This document shows positions 16,677-24,828 of a DNA stretch of 64,000 nt, in pieces (the first letter of the stretch is position 1; every line of letters starts with the position of its first letter). This DNA comes from Ga0077555 sp964500805 (lineage in GTDB: Bacteria > Pseudomonadota > Alphaproteobacteria > Rhizobiales > Hyphomicrobiaceae), in the NCBI GenBank assembly GCA_964500805.1, contig CAZCQH010000017.1:38089-102088 (forward strand), in the 5' to 3' direction. A model generated the notes under the pieces. The model saw only the letters and a list, made by a program, of their open reading frames with translations. It did not search any database and was not told the DNA's origin. The position numbers were made by a program, and so were the translations under genes.

Positions 16677-17603
16677 CTATTTCCCCCATCGGAGCGCCAA
16701 AACATTGGCTTCCCTGGCCATTTGCAGAAGACGGCTTCGAGTCGCAGGGTGTAGCGCCTCGAGCGGGTGCCGAACAGTATCTCGTTTGATCACACCACCT
16801 GCCATCATCACCGTCTTTGTTGCCCTCAACCCGCATTGCCGGTTTTCGAAGTTGATCAGCGGAAGTATGCGCGCGTAGGCCGCCGCTGCATCTTTGGTGT
16901 TCCCAGCTAAATGGTGTGTCACAACCGGCTTGATCAGTTCTGGTAAGAGCGCGCTTGGCATAGTGCCGCGCGCACCTGCATCCAAGTCGTCGAGCAATGT
17001 AATTGCTTCTTCGCCGTCGAACGGTCCTCGGATTGCATCGCCACCGGCTTCGATCAAAGCACGCAGTTTGGCAGCAGTGCCCGGAACTTCGATTTTGAAG
17101 TGCGAAACCAGCGGCACCTCACGGGCAAGGCGCGTCAAGAACGACACCGACAGCGTCACGCCGGAAAGCGGTGCATCTTGCACCATAATCGGCAGTTCGG
17201 CTGCCTCAGCGACCCGGGCGAAGTGCTCGAGTATGCCGTCCTCACCAGCCTTGAGTGAGGCGCCATGATAAGGTGGCATCATCATCAGCATCGATGCGCC
17301 CGCGGCCTTGGCCTTTTTCGCGCGTTCCACTGCAACTCTCGTCGAAAAGTGGCTTGTCGTAACGATGACCGGAACCCGCCCGCGCACGTGCTCGAGCGAC
17401 AGAACCAGGAGCGCGTCCCGCTCGGCGTCTGAGAGCAGGAATTGCTCTGAGTAATTGGCAAGGATGCAAATGCCATCGACTTGTTGATCGATCATACACT
17501 CGAGTACGCGGCGCATACCATCGGGGTCGAGATCACCACTTTCGGTAAAAGGAGTCGGTGCGATTGGAAAAACACCGTTCATAAGTCGCGGGTCGATGGT
17601 CAT
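16677..17603 (-). CDS. DapA-superfamily (N-acetylneuraminate lyase-like) aldolase/dehydratase
   Basis: 308-residue TIM-barrel protein that should act through a Schiff-base Lys, seen in LVSHFKIEVPG. The superfamily opening GVFPIAPTPFTESGDLD is present. However, the usual GTTGE-type loop reads ANYSEQ and the YN.P motif containing the catalytic Tyr reads VQDAPLSG. It is therefore unlikely to be dihydrodipicolinate synthase, and more likely a 2-oxo acid aldolase or dehydratase of sugar-acid breakdown. An Lrp/AsnC regulator lies 57 bp upstream on the same strand and may control it. Substrate unknown. Confidence 0.8.
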   Translation of the reverse strand: MTIDPRLMNGVFPIAPTPFTESGDLDPDGMRRVLECMIDQQVDGICILANYSEQFLLSDAERDALLVLSLEHVRGRVPVIVTTSHFSTRVAVERAKKAKAAGASMLMMMPPYHGASLKAGEDGILEHFARVAEAAELPIMVQDAPLSGVTLSVSFLTRLAREVPLVSHFKIEVPGTAAKLRALIEAGGDAIRGPFDGEEAITLLDDLDAGARGTMPSALLPELIKPVVTHHLAGNTKDAAAAYARILPLINFENRQCGLRATKTVMMAGGVIKRDTVRHPLEALHPATRSRLLQMAREANVLALRWGK

Positions 17604-17660
17604 GAGGTACCCTCGGGGTTGTTGGGCGGCGGCTGTCGGGCGCGCCGATGATCATGCCGC

Positions 17661-18143
17661 CTATCGATTCGGCGACAGCTCGATTGGAACACCTGGTTCC
17701 ACTTTTGCCGCGCGAAGTACAACAGTGGTCTTCACGCTTGACACGTTTGGAACGACTGTCAGTTCGCTAAGGACGAACGATTGAAATGCCGACAGATCCG
17801 GAGCGACGCACTTGAGAATAAAGTCGGCATCTCCCGTCAGCATATAGGCTTCCCGAACCAGCGGCCACTTGAGCACCTGATTTTCGAAATCACGCAATTC
17901 CACTTCGCCTTGCGCGCGCAACGTCACCATGGCAAACGCGGTGACGTCAAAGCCAGCCAATCTCGCGTCTATCCGAGCGTGATAGCCGCTGACGAAACCC
18001 ATCTGCTCGAGGGCCTGTACTCTCCGAAGACACGGTGGCGGGGAGAGACCCACCCGCGCTGCGAGCGCAACGTTTGTAATTCGGCCATCAGCCTGAAGCT
18101 CCTTCAAGATGCGCCAATCGGTAGCATCGAGACGGGCGCGCAT
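17661..18143 (-). CDS. Lrp/AsnC-family transcriptional regulator
   Basis: 160 residues. The N-terminal winged helix-turn-helix (LDATDWRILKELQADGRITN then VALAARVGLSPPPCLRRVQAL) is followed by the RAM/AsnC ligand-binding domain (GFDVTAFAMVTLRAQGEVEL; EAYMLTGDADFILKCVAPDL). Members sense amino acids or related small molecules. It is divergent from the ELM1-like gene at 18251 and upstream of the DapA-like lyase, so it probably controls itself and the lyase. No operator could be picked out in the 107-bp divergent spacer. Confidence 0.92.
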   Translation of the reverse strand: MRARLDATDWRILKELQADGRITNVALAARVGLSPPPCLRRVQALEQMGFVSGYHARIDARLAGFDVTAFAMVTLRAQGEVELRDFENQVLKWPLVREAYMLTGDADFILKCVAPDLSAFQSFVLSELTVVPNVSSVKTTVVLRAAKVEPGVPIELSPNR

Positions 18144-18250
18144 AAGTAATATTGCCTCTCTTCAAGCTCGGCAGTTCGATGATTGTGCCGTACGGCATTT
18201 AACCGAAAATCTGAGCTTCCGAGCAAGAAATTGCATTTCCGGGTTGGAAG

Positions 18251-19267
18251 ATGGCCGAACCCAAGCCACTCAAGGGACTGCGCGCATGGCTGATTACCGA
18301 TGGTAAGGCCGGCATGCAGGTGCAGGCGAACGGCGTCGCGGCTGCGCTGGGGGTGCGAGCTGAGGAAAAGGTAGTGGCGCCAAGGGGGCTTTGGCGGACG
18401 CTCGCGCCTTTTGGGCCGCCAGATCCGGCAGAGCGCATTGGCGCTTTAGGCTCGAAGTTTGCGCCGCCTTGGCCGGACATGGTTATTGCAACGGGGCGGC
18501 AGAGCATCCCTTACATTCGCGCTATCCGCCGCTTTGCCGGACCTTCGTTGTTTACAATCATCCTGCAGGATCCCCGCACGAACGCGCGCACGGCCGACTT
18601 GATTTGGGTGCCTGAGCATGATCGCCGGCGCGGGCCAAACGTCATCACAACCCTTACCTCGGCTCACGGCTTTTCATTGGAGCGTATTGCTGAGTTGGCC
18701 CAGCAGCGGCCTGACTGGCTGGAGACGCTACCGAAGCCTCGAATTGCCGTCATTCTCGGCGGACCAAACAAGGTCTATCGTTTCTCGGAAAATGACAACA
18801 CCCGTCTTGCCTCTTCGCTATCCTCCATTGCCGACCTAGGTGCGAGCTTTCTAATCACGCCGTCGCGACGCACGCATGGCGACTTGTTGGCAGCCGTGCT
18901 GTCTGCCACTCACAGAGCTGCGCGGTTTGTTTGGGACGGCACTGGCAATAACCCCTACGGCTTGTTTCTGGCGCATGCCGACGCCTTCGTTGTTACCGGT
19001 GATAGCGTCAATATGACTGGGGAACCACTGATCACGGGAAAACCAGTGTGGGTGTTCGAGCCTTCTGGCGGAAACGCCAAATTCGCCCGCTTCCACGCGT
19101 CGCTGCGTCGCTATGGCGCCACCCGGCGCCTCCCCGAGACGGTTACAAGAATTGATGAATGGACCTACGAGCCGATTAATGCTGCGGACACAATCGCGCG
19201 AGAGGTATCGATCCGATGGTTGCGCTGTCGAGCTGCAATGAACGGCGGCGGAGGCACAAAGACGTGA
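18251..19267 (+). CDS. ELM1/DUF1022 family protein (mitochondrial fission ELM1-like)
   Basis: 338 residues resembling the bacterial ELM1 family, a GT-B-like fold of unknown activity related to the plant protein that recruits dynamins. Characteristic stretches are AWLITDGKAGMQVQANGVA near the N-terminus, PDMVIATGRQSIPYIRAI, ILQDPRTNARTADLIWVPEHD, and a C-terminal AFVVTGDSVNMTGEPLITGK region like a nucleotide-sugar site. No signal peptide or membrane helix is visible. A 2-oxoglutarate oxygenase gene follows within 60 bp and may be co-transcribed. Function is not established. Confidence 0.8.
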   Translation: MAEPKPLKGLRAWLITDGKAGMQVQANGVAAALGVRAEEKVVAPRGLWRTLAPFGPPDPAERIGALGSKFAPPWPDMVIATGRQSIPYIRAIRRFAGPSLFTIILQDPRTNARTADLIWVPEHDRRRGPNVITTLTSAHGFSLERIAELAQQRPDWLETLPKPRIAVILGGPNKVYRFSENDNTRLASSLSSIADLGASFLITPSRRTHGDLLAAVLSATHRAARFVWDGTGNNPYGLFLAHADAFVVTGDSVNMTGEPLITGKPVWVFEPSGGNAKFARFHASLRRYGATRRLPETVTRIDEWTYEPINAADTIAREVSIRWLRCRAAMNGGGGTKT

Positions 19268-19321
19268 TTGGAGTGCAGGTTGAATGCACACATTCGAGAG
19301 CCGACAATGAGGAGGGCAGCT

Positions 19322-19942
19322 GTGGCGCATATCAACATCTCGAAATTAAGGGCCGCCCAGATCCAAGTCGATCCGTTCGATTATGTTGTGGTTCCTGGCT
19401 TTCTCTCGCCTGAAAGCGTGGCGCTCATCAATCGCACATATCCCAACATCGGAAGGGGCGGCAGCTATCCAATCGAGAGCCTTGATGCCAGCATGGCAAT
19501 CAAGGAGGTCATCGACGAGCTCGATGGCCCGGAGTTCGAGCAAATCATTGGCGAGAAATTTGACGTTGATCTTAGCGGCCGTCCCAAGATGTACTCGTTG
19601 CGGGGATACACCCGATCAAAAGACGGACAAATCCATACTGACTCCAAAGACAAGATCATCACCGTTCTTCTCTACCTCAACGAGAACTGGCAACAACCCG
19701 GCGGGCGGCTTCGCATTCTGAAGAACGGCCACGACGTGGACGATTTTGTTACTGAGGTGCCGCCAGATGATGGCACGCTCCTGGTTTTCAAGCGCTCAGA
19801 TAAATCCTGGCATGGCCATCACCCATTCGATGGCCCGCGCCGCTCGCTGCAGATGAATTGGATGACAAGCGAGGGGGCAAAAGGATTTCACGCGATCCGC
19901 CACAAGATTTCAGCGGCCGTGAAAAAAGTCGTGACAGGTTGA
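19322..19942 (+). CDS. 2-oxoglutarate/Fe(II) oxygenase (prolyl 4-hydroxylase-like)
   Basis: 206 residues. The double-stranded beta-helix metal site is visible as the HxD of QIHTDSKDK, the distal His in KSWHGHHPFDG, and the 2-oxoglutarate-binding Arg in PRRSLQMNW. GGRLRIL and DGTLLVFKRSD are typical of the P4H-like branch. GTG 19322 is preferred because AGGAGG (19310-19315) sits six bases before it; in-frame ATG 19307 overlaps that Shine-Dalgarno and TTG 19268 is in the upstream gene. Substrate unknown; it follows the ELM1-like gene, perhaps in one unit. Confidence 0.82.
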   Translation: MAHINISKLRAAQIQVDPFDYVVVPGFLSPESVALINRTYPNIGRGGSYPIESLDASMAIKEVIDELDGPEFEQIIGEKFDVDLSGRPKMYSLRGYTRSKDGQIHTDSKDKIITVLLYLNENWQQPGGRLRILKNGHDVDDFVTEVPPDDGTLLVFKRSDKSWHGHHPFDGPRRSLQMNWMTSEGAKGFHAIRHKISAAVKKVVTG

Positions 19943-19965
19943 GGCAAGACCGTCCTACCGTGAAT

Positions 19966-20541
19966 TCAGTGTGGCTTTACGAACCCCGGCGTCTTTCCAA
20001 CCGCCATGAATGCGTGGTCAGCTGAGAACATGTCAGCGTGATGCAGGATATGGCCCGCTGGGGAGTTATTCCGGAATGGCATCATGGGAGAGTGCGTTGT
20101 AACCGTGGCGATGATCTCGTGTGAAAAGCCGAGTTCCTTCAGTAGCATTCCTCCAACAACGCCATGTGGGACTTCTTTGCTCAAACGAGAGTAAACGATA
20201 TCGCCGCTCTTCCGCTCATACATCAGCGGCTTGTCGACATCATGCAGAATGAGTATCGGCACCAGCAGGTCGTTGTGTAGCTCAGTCGTCCAATCCGTCT
20301 TTGCCCGCATAGCCAGATCGACGCCGGTTTGTGTTACCTCGTTAACATGGCTCATGAGAGGGTACTCGACGCCTGCCGAGAACGGCATGTCCTCAAGCTT
20401 TTCATACATGCTGGCCGACCAAGTCGTGACCCATGCTGTAACTATCTGCTCCCTGATCTCCGCTGAGACAAGATCGAGCCCCCAAAGCCAATTTTCGACG
20501 GCTGTCCGCTTCGAATTCGAGCTGCGGTCGATGATGTACAT
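19966..20541 (-). CDS. HD-domain metal-dependent phosphohydrolase-like protein
   Basis: 191 residues with the ordered HD-domain ligands: His in LMSHVNEVTQ, the His-Asp pair in LILHDVDKPL, His in EVPHGVVGGMLLKELG and TTHSPMM, and the terminal Asp in ILHHADMFSADH. The family hydrolyses phosphate esters, often nucleotides; the substrate cannot be told. It is convergent with the oxygenase gene (23-bp gap) and lies downstream of a periplasmic binding-protein gene on the same strand. Confidence 0.75.
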   Translation of the reverse strand: MYIIDRSSNSKRTAVENWLWGLDLVSAEIREQIVTAWVTTWSASMYEKLEDMPFSAGVEYPLMSHVNEVTQTGVDLAMRAKTDWTTELHNDLLVPILILHDVDKPLMYERKSGDIVYSRLSKEVPHGVVGGMLLKELGFSHEIIATVTTHSPMMPFRNNSPAGHILHHADMFSADHAFMAVGKTPGFVKPH

Positions 20542-20633
20542 GGCGGTAATCCCATCTCAGTATCGTGCTGGCCAGATTTCATCTGGCAATAAGGAACGAA
20601 TCACAGTGCGTGCTTCGCTGTGATCTGAAGAGT

Positions 20634-22217
20634 CTACTGATCGATCCAAACGCCGACCAGATCATTTCCTTGGAAGTGGCTTGCCGAGAAGTTCCAACCC
20701 TTGATCCTCTTATGATGGACGATGATGCGCTGCCACCAGTTGATGTTCAAATAATAGTTCTCGGTCAGCAGATGCCGTTCGAAGTCCTGAACGATCGCTT
20801 TACGCTTATCGGGGTTAAGCTCGCGCTGTTGGCGTTCCCAAAGCTCGTCGAGCTTCTTGTCCGTATGGCGGGCGTAGCTGTTCGGCGATCTCGCGTGCGT
20901 AATGTAGGTTTGGTGCTGCGCTGTCACCTCATCGGCTGGAACAGTCACAGGATAAAGAGCGACGTCAAACTTGCCGTCGACCATATTGCCGAAGTATGGG
21001 GTCGTTTCCACTTGGCTGTGCTCGACAGTAACGCCGATCCGCTTCCATTGATCGATGAGAAACACGCCGATCGGCGTGTAGGGCACATCGAGTGTGCGGT
21101 TGTGCAGCTTGATCTTTAGGTTTTCCTGTCCGGCCTCCTGCAACAGACGCCGTGCCTCGGCTCGTGACTTCTCGATGTCACGCCAGTAGCCCGGAATCTT
21201 GTCGAGCTCCTCGTTCGGAAGAGCGTACTGGTATCCAGGTCTCAGGAAGCCACCGACGAGTTTCACAATCGTAATTTTCGACAGCGCCTCGCTGCCACCC
21301 CATCGATCGATGGCTAATGAAAGTGCGCGGCGAACGCGGGGATCATCGAATGGCTTCTGCTGCGTGTTGAAGATGATGATGTTGTTGGTCGCCCAAGGTC
21401 CTTCATTCAGGACGAAGTCGTCCCTCTTGGGTGATGACATGATCTGGTCGCGTTCAGAGGGTGTTCGGCCGCGCCACTCGGCATCGAATTGACCTCCGAG
21501 CATTCCGGGTACTACAGCGCTCGCTTTGACGAAGAAGGCTTTGTAGCCGTCGAGGTACGGCAAGCCCTGCTTGAAATACTGGTCAAACCGCTTCGCTGTC
21601 AGATGAGATCCCTTTACGTACTCGACGAACTGAAAAGCGCCTGACCCCAGAATGTTTTTCTCGGGAAATTTTGCATCGCCCTTCAGCTTGGTGGCGCTGA
21701 AGATGCAATTGAATGGCGACGCGAGATTGTCGAGGAACGATGCGTTGATGTTCTTGATCTTGAATACAACTGTCGTGGGATCCGGCGTGTCGATTGATGT
21801 TACGTCCTCCATCAGCGATTGCCTGATCGAAACGACGCCGGGCGGAGGGTTCTTTACTCTCTCGTAGCTCGCCTTGACATCGGCCGAGGTTAGAGGCGAG
21901 CCATCGTGGAACTTCACATTCTCATGCAGCTTGAACGTATAGGTAAGACCGTCCGATGAGATATCCCAGCTCTTGGCGAGGTCACCTGTGATTTTAGCAC
22001 CCTGGCTCGCGTCGTACCGTACGAGGAAGGAGTAGAACGGACTCACGGGGTGCAATAGCGCGAATGTCTGCGAGGCGTGGCAGTCGTAATTCGGTGGCTC
22101 GGCGGTAACCGCGAAGTTCAAAATGCCGCCATGCTTCGGCGTCTGCGCGCCGGCTTCTATGACGCTGGTCGAAACCGCAAAGCTGACAGCTGCGGCCAAG
22201 CTGAACGTCAGTCTCAT
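20634..22217 (-). CDS. ABC transporter substrate-binding protein, family 5 (peptide/nickel/opine type)
   Basis: Periplasmic ligand receptor of 527 residues. Signal peptide MRLTFSLAAAVSFAVS is cut near AGAQ; the mature protein begins TPKHGGILNFAV. Family marks include AKSWDISSDGLTYTFKLHEN with VKFHDGSPLTSADVKAS, and RVRRALSLAIDR. ATG 22217 is preferred over an upstream frame start because GGGAGGAGC immediately precedes it. No permease or ATPase genes lie nearby, so it must use a distant transporter or be an orphan receptor. The upstream cupin-like gene is close and on the same strand. Confidence 0.9.
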   Translation of the reverse strand: MRLTFSLAAAVSFAVSTSVIEAGAQTPKHGGILNFAVTAEPPNYDCHASQTFALLHPVSPFYSFLVRYDASQGAKITGDLAKSWDISSDGLTYTFKLHENVKFHDGSPLTSADVKASYERVKNPPPGVVSIRQSLMEDVTSIDTPDPTTVVFKIKNINASFLDNLASPFNCIFSATKLKGDAKFPEKNILGSGAFQFVEYVKGSHLTAKRFDQYFKQGLPYLDGYKAFFVKASAVVPGMLGGQFDAEWRGRTPSERDQIMSSPKRDDFVLNEGPWATNNIIIFNTQQKPFDDPRVRRALSLAIDRWGGSEALSKITIVKLVGGFLRPGYQYALPNEELDKIPGYWRDIEKSRAEARRLLQEAGQENLKIKLHNRTLDVPYTPIGVFLIDQWKRIGVTVEHSQVETTPYFGNMVDGKFDVALYPVTVPADEVTAQHQTYITHARSPNSYARHTDKKLDELWERQQRELNPDKRKAIVQDFERHLLTENYYLNINWWQRIIVHHKRIKGWNFSASHFQGNDLVGVWIDQ

Positions 22218-22296
22218 TTCTGCTCCTCCCTTTTGTTGCGGATATAGTGGTTCGTCGCCCGCGCTTGGGCAATAGGGAGGTGCAAGCTTATAGAGG

Positions 22297-23085
22297 TCAG
22301 CGAACAAGGGCAGGCCCACCAGTCAATGTCTCGCCCGGACGCGGAAACTGCAGAACGAGTATGTCGAGCCCTGTCGGGCCCGCGGAAATGGCTGCCGCGG
22401 CCTCTTCTGCGGTAAGCAGGATCGTTGACAGGCGATCCAGCTCGCGCCCGTCTTGGATTGCCGTACCCGCTATCACGATTAGATACATTCCCCCGCCGGA
22501 GCCGGGGTCAGGCAGCATCATTTGGCCATATGCGCCGAGGCGCATGATCCAGGCGGCCAGCCCGTCTGTCTCCATAGGAAAGATGGGTTCGAGAATTGCC
22601 TCTCTTCGGGAGAGGCGCTCCGCTTCACCAGCTTGCTTGATGCCCGACTTAAGTCGTGTCCGCTGGCGCCCCTTCTCCAGCAGGTCGCGCGAGGCCGGCA
22701 TGTACTTCGCTCCCGGATCCCATTGCTGGCGAAGCGTGAAATACTTAACGCCGGTGTCGCTGGCGACGATAGGCCCGTAGGGCGTATGACCGTTCGCATA
22801 CTGGACGGTCAGCGGCGTGGCAGGCTGCGCGCCCATGCGGCCAACCCCCTCGACAAATACCTGGAACTGATTGGGCTCATGAAAGTGGGCAGGTGTCACT
22901 GCATTAGGGGGCTGGTGCACCAGGAAGCCTTGTGGCAGGCCGTTGTCATTGACCTCATTGCCGGGTACGTAGTGTCCACGTTTCGGTGCGGCTCCGACAT
23001 ATTCCGAGAGAGTGTACTCGCGTCCATTCACGTGTACTTGCCGGGCTCGAGCCGCAGCTTCTGCGGCCAGTGTAACGATCTGCAT
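22297..23085 (-). CDS. Cupin-like protein of unknown function
   Basis: 262 residues. The N-terminal half has a cupin-type His cluster and barrel turns (VTPAHFHEPNQFQVFVEG); the second half contains GGGMYLIVIAGTA, which could be a second barrel. No signal peptide or membrane helix. Cupins of this kind can be metal-dependent dioxygenases or isomerases, or simple ligand binders; nothing decides between them. It lies 79 bp upstream of the family-5 binding protein on the same strand and divergent from mntH. Confidence 0.55.
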   Translation of the reverse strand: MQIVTLAAEAAARARQVHVNGREYTLSEYVGAAPKRGHYVPGNEVNDNGLPQGFLVHQPPNAVTPAHFHEPNQFQVFVEGVGRMGAQPATPLTVQYANGHTPYGPIVASDTGVKYFTLRQQWDPGAKYMPASRDLLEKGRQRTRLKSGIKQAGEAERLSRREAILEPIFPMETDGLAAWIMRLGAYGQMMLPDPGSGGGMYLIVIAGTAIQDGRELDRLSTILLTAEEAAAAISAGPTGLDILVLQFPRPGETLTGGPALVR

Positions 23086-23250
23086 CTCGTTCTCCCAATC
23101 CTATTGGGCTCAGCGTAGTTGATCGGAGCCAGCCGTCAAATTGACGGCAAGTGACCCGAGACAAAATTCGCCTCTCACGGCGTATCTCTGGGGGCCGAGC
23201 GCCGAGTTCGCCGCCCGCTTTAGATGCTCGCGAAGCTCCTGTGTTCCAGT

Positions 23251-23265
23251 TGCGAATGATTTGCA
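23251..23265. promoter_or_regulatory. Candidate Mur/Fur-family operator upstream of mntH
   Basis: The imperfect palindrome TGCGAATGATTTGCA lies 40 bp upstream of the mntH start. It resembles the TGCAAAT-type half-sites bound by the manganese-responsive Fur-family regulator Mur in alphaproteobacteria. One base pair of the symmetry is broken. The site fits the expected control of a manganese importer, but the assignment is inference. Confidence 0.4.
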
Positions 23266-23304
23266 TTTGCAGTAGCGTGCCTTTCTCGCCACGGGAATTG
23301 TGCA

Positions 23305-24669
23305 ATGCAGCAACAAAAAGTGCAGGCTGAACCCTTATCCGAATCTACCGATGCAGGGTGGCGCAGACCGCGATCCACTGCGGCACTCGAAGACGTGCAC
23401 CGTTCGATCGCGATTGCCCCGTCAGGTAGCCAAATGAGAAAGGCCGCGGCATTTCTCGGGCCGGGCTATCTGGTTGCCGTCGGCTACATGGACCCGGGTA
23501 ACTGGGCGACGTCACTCGCCGGGGGGTCGAAATTTGGCTATGCACTGCTAATCGTTGCGCTGGTCTCGAACATAATGGCAATCGTCCTGCAGTCCTTGTG
23601 TGCGAGGCTGGCCGTTGCTTCGGGCCGCGACTTGGCCCAAGCTTGCCGAGACGCGTATCCGGCCTGGGCCGCATATCCCCTTTGGGTCCTTGCCGAAATT
23701 GCAATTGTTGCAACCGATGTGGCAGAGGTGATTGGCACAGCCATTGGCCTTAAGCTGCTGTTCGGCATTCCTCTCGAGATCGGCATCATCATTACCGCGC
23801 TCGACGTGTTTCTGATCCTCTACTTGCAAAAGCTGGGGTTCAGGTATTTGGAGGCTTTTGTCATTGCGCTTCTCGGCATCATTGCGGTGTGCTTCGCGCT
23901 GCAAATTGCAATGGCAAAGCCCGAATGGGCGCAGGTCTTTGCCGGGTTCATGCCGCGGACCGACATCGTGAGCAATCCCGAAATGCTGTATTTGGCGCTC
24001 GGAATTCTGGGCGCGACCGTGATGCCCCACAATCTCTATCTACACTCGGCAATCGTGCAGACCCGCGCGTTTGGCACGACTCTTCCCGAGAAGCGCGAGG
24101 CACTCAAGTTTGCGACTTACGACTCGACAGCGGCCTTGATGTTTGCACTGCTCATCAACGCGTCGATATTGATTTTGGCGGCTGCGACGTTCCACAAGAT
24201 AGGACGCACCGATGTTGCCGAGCTTGAGCAGGCGCACAGCATGTTGTCGCCACTGTTAGGATCCATGATCGCCCCAACACTTTTCGGCATCGCATTGTTG
24301 TGCTGCGGCTTGAACTCCACCGTAACGGCCACGCTTGCCGGCCAAGCAGTTATGGAGGGTTTCATAGATTTGAAGTTGCAGCCCTGGGTTCGCAGGCTGA
24401 TAACTCGAGGACTTGCAATCGTACCAGCGGCAGGCGTGACGTTGTTTTATGGTTCGTCGGAGACGGCCAAGTTGCTGATCCTTTCGCAAGTCATATTGTC
24501 GCTCCAGTTGTCGTTTGCTGTCATCCCTCTGGTTCAATTCACGTCCAGCAAAGTGAAAATGGGAGAGCTGGTCGCCCCTAGGTGGCTCGTAGCCGTCGCG
24601 GCACTGGTGGCAGCTGTGATCGTTGTCCTAAACGTCAAGCTTTTGTTCGACTGGGCGACAGGCGCCTGA
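23305..24669 (+). CDS. mntH: Nramp-family divalent metal (manganese) transporter
   Basis: Proton-coupled importer of Mn2+/Fe2+ in the inner membrane. The 454 residues show the metal-site motifs DPGN at 63-66 (VGYMDPGNWATSL) and MPHN at 240-243 (MPHNLYLHS), and about eleven hydrophobic helices. The N-terminal 45 residues form a polar extension. An imperfect palindrome that could bind Mur lies just upstream. It is transcribed alone, divergent from the cupin-like gene. Assignment is firm for the family; manganese preference is the usual one for bacterial members. Confidence 0.93.
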   Translation: MQQQKVQAEPLSESTDAGWRRPRSTAALEDVHRSIAIAPSGSQMRKAAAFLGPGYLVAVGYMDPGNWATSLAGGSKFGYALLIVALVSNIMAIVLQSLCARLAVASGRDLAQACRDAYPAWAAYPLWVLAEIAIVATDVAEVIGTAIGLKLLFGIPLEIGIIITALDVFLILYLQKLGFRYLEAFVIALLGIIAVCFALQIAMAKPEWAQVFAGFMPRTDIVSNPEMLYLALGILGATVMPHNLYLHSAIVQTRAFGTTLPEKREALKFATYDSTAALMFALLINASILILAAATFHKIGRTDVAELEQAHSMLSPLLGSMIAPTLFGIALLCCGLNSTVTATLAGQAVMEGFIDLKLQPWVRRLITRGLAIVPAAGVTLFYGSSETAKLLILSQVILSLQLSFAVIPLVQFTSSKVKMGELVAPRWLVAVAALVAAVIVVLNVKLLFDWATGA

Positions 24670-24828
24670 AATTTACATTTGACGGTGACACACGGGAACA
24701 TCCCTGCCGCCACCACTCTGCGAAGTGCAAATGCGCGCCTTAGGCGTGTCAGGGCAGCACACATTGCCAGTTGATGTTGACGACGGCTTCCCGGAAGCTG
24801 TCCCTGCCATAGTGCGAGGGAGTGTCTG

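Noticed and set aside
16677..17603. Dihydrodipicolinate synthase (dapA)
   Set aside because: Key loop residues, including the Tyr motif, differ although the Schiff-base Lys is present.
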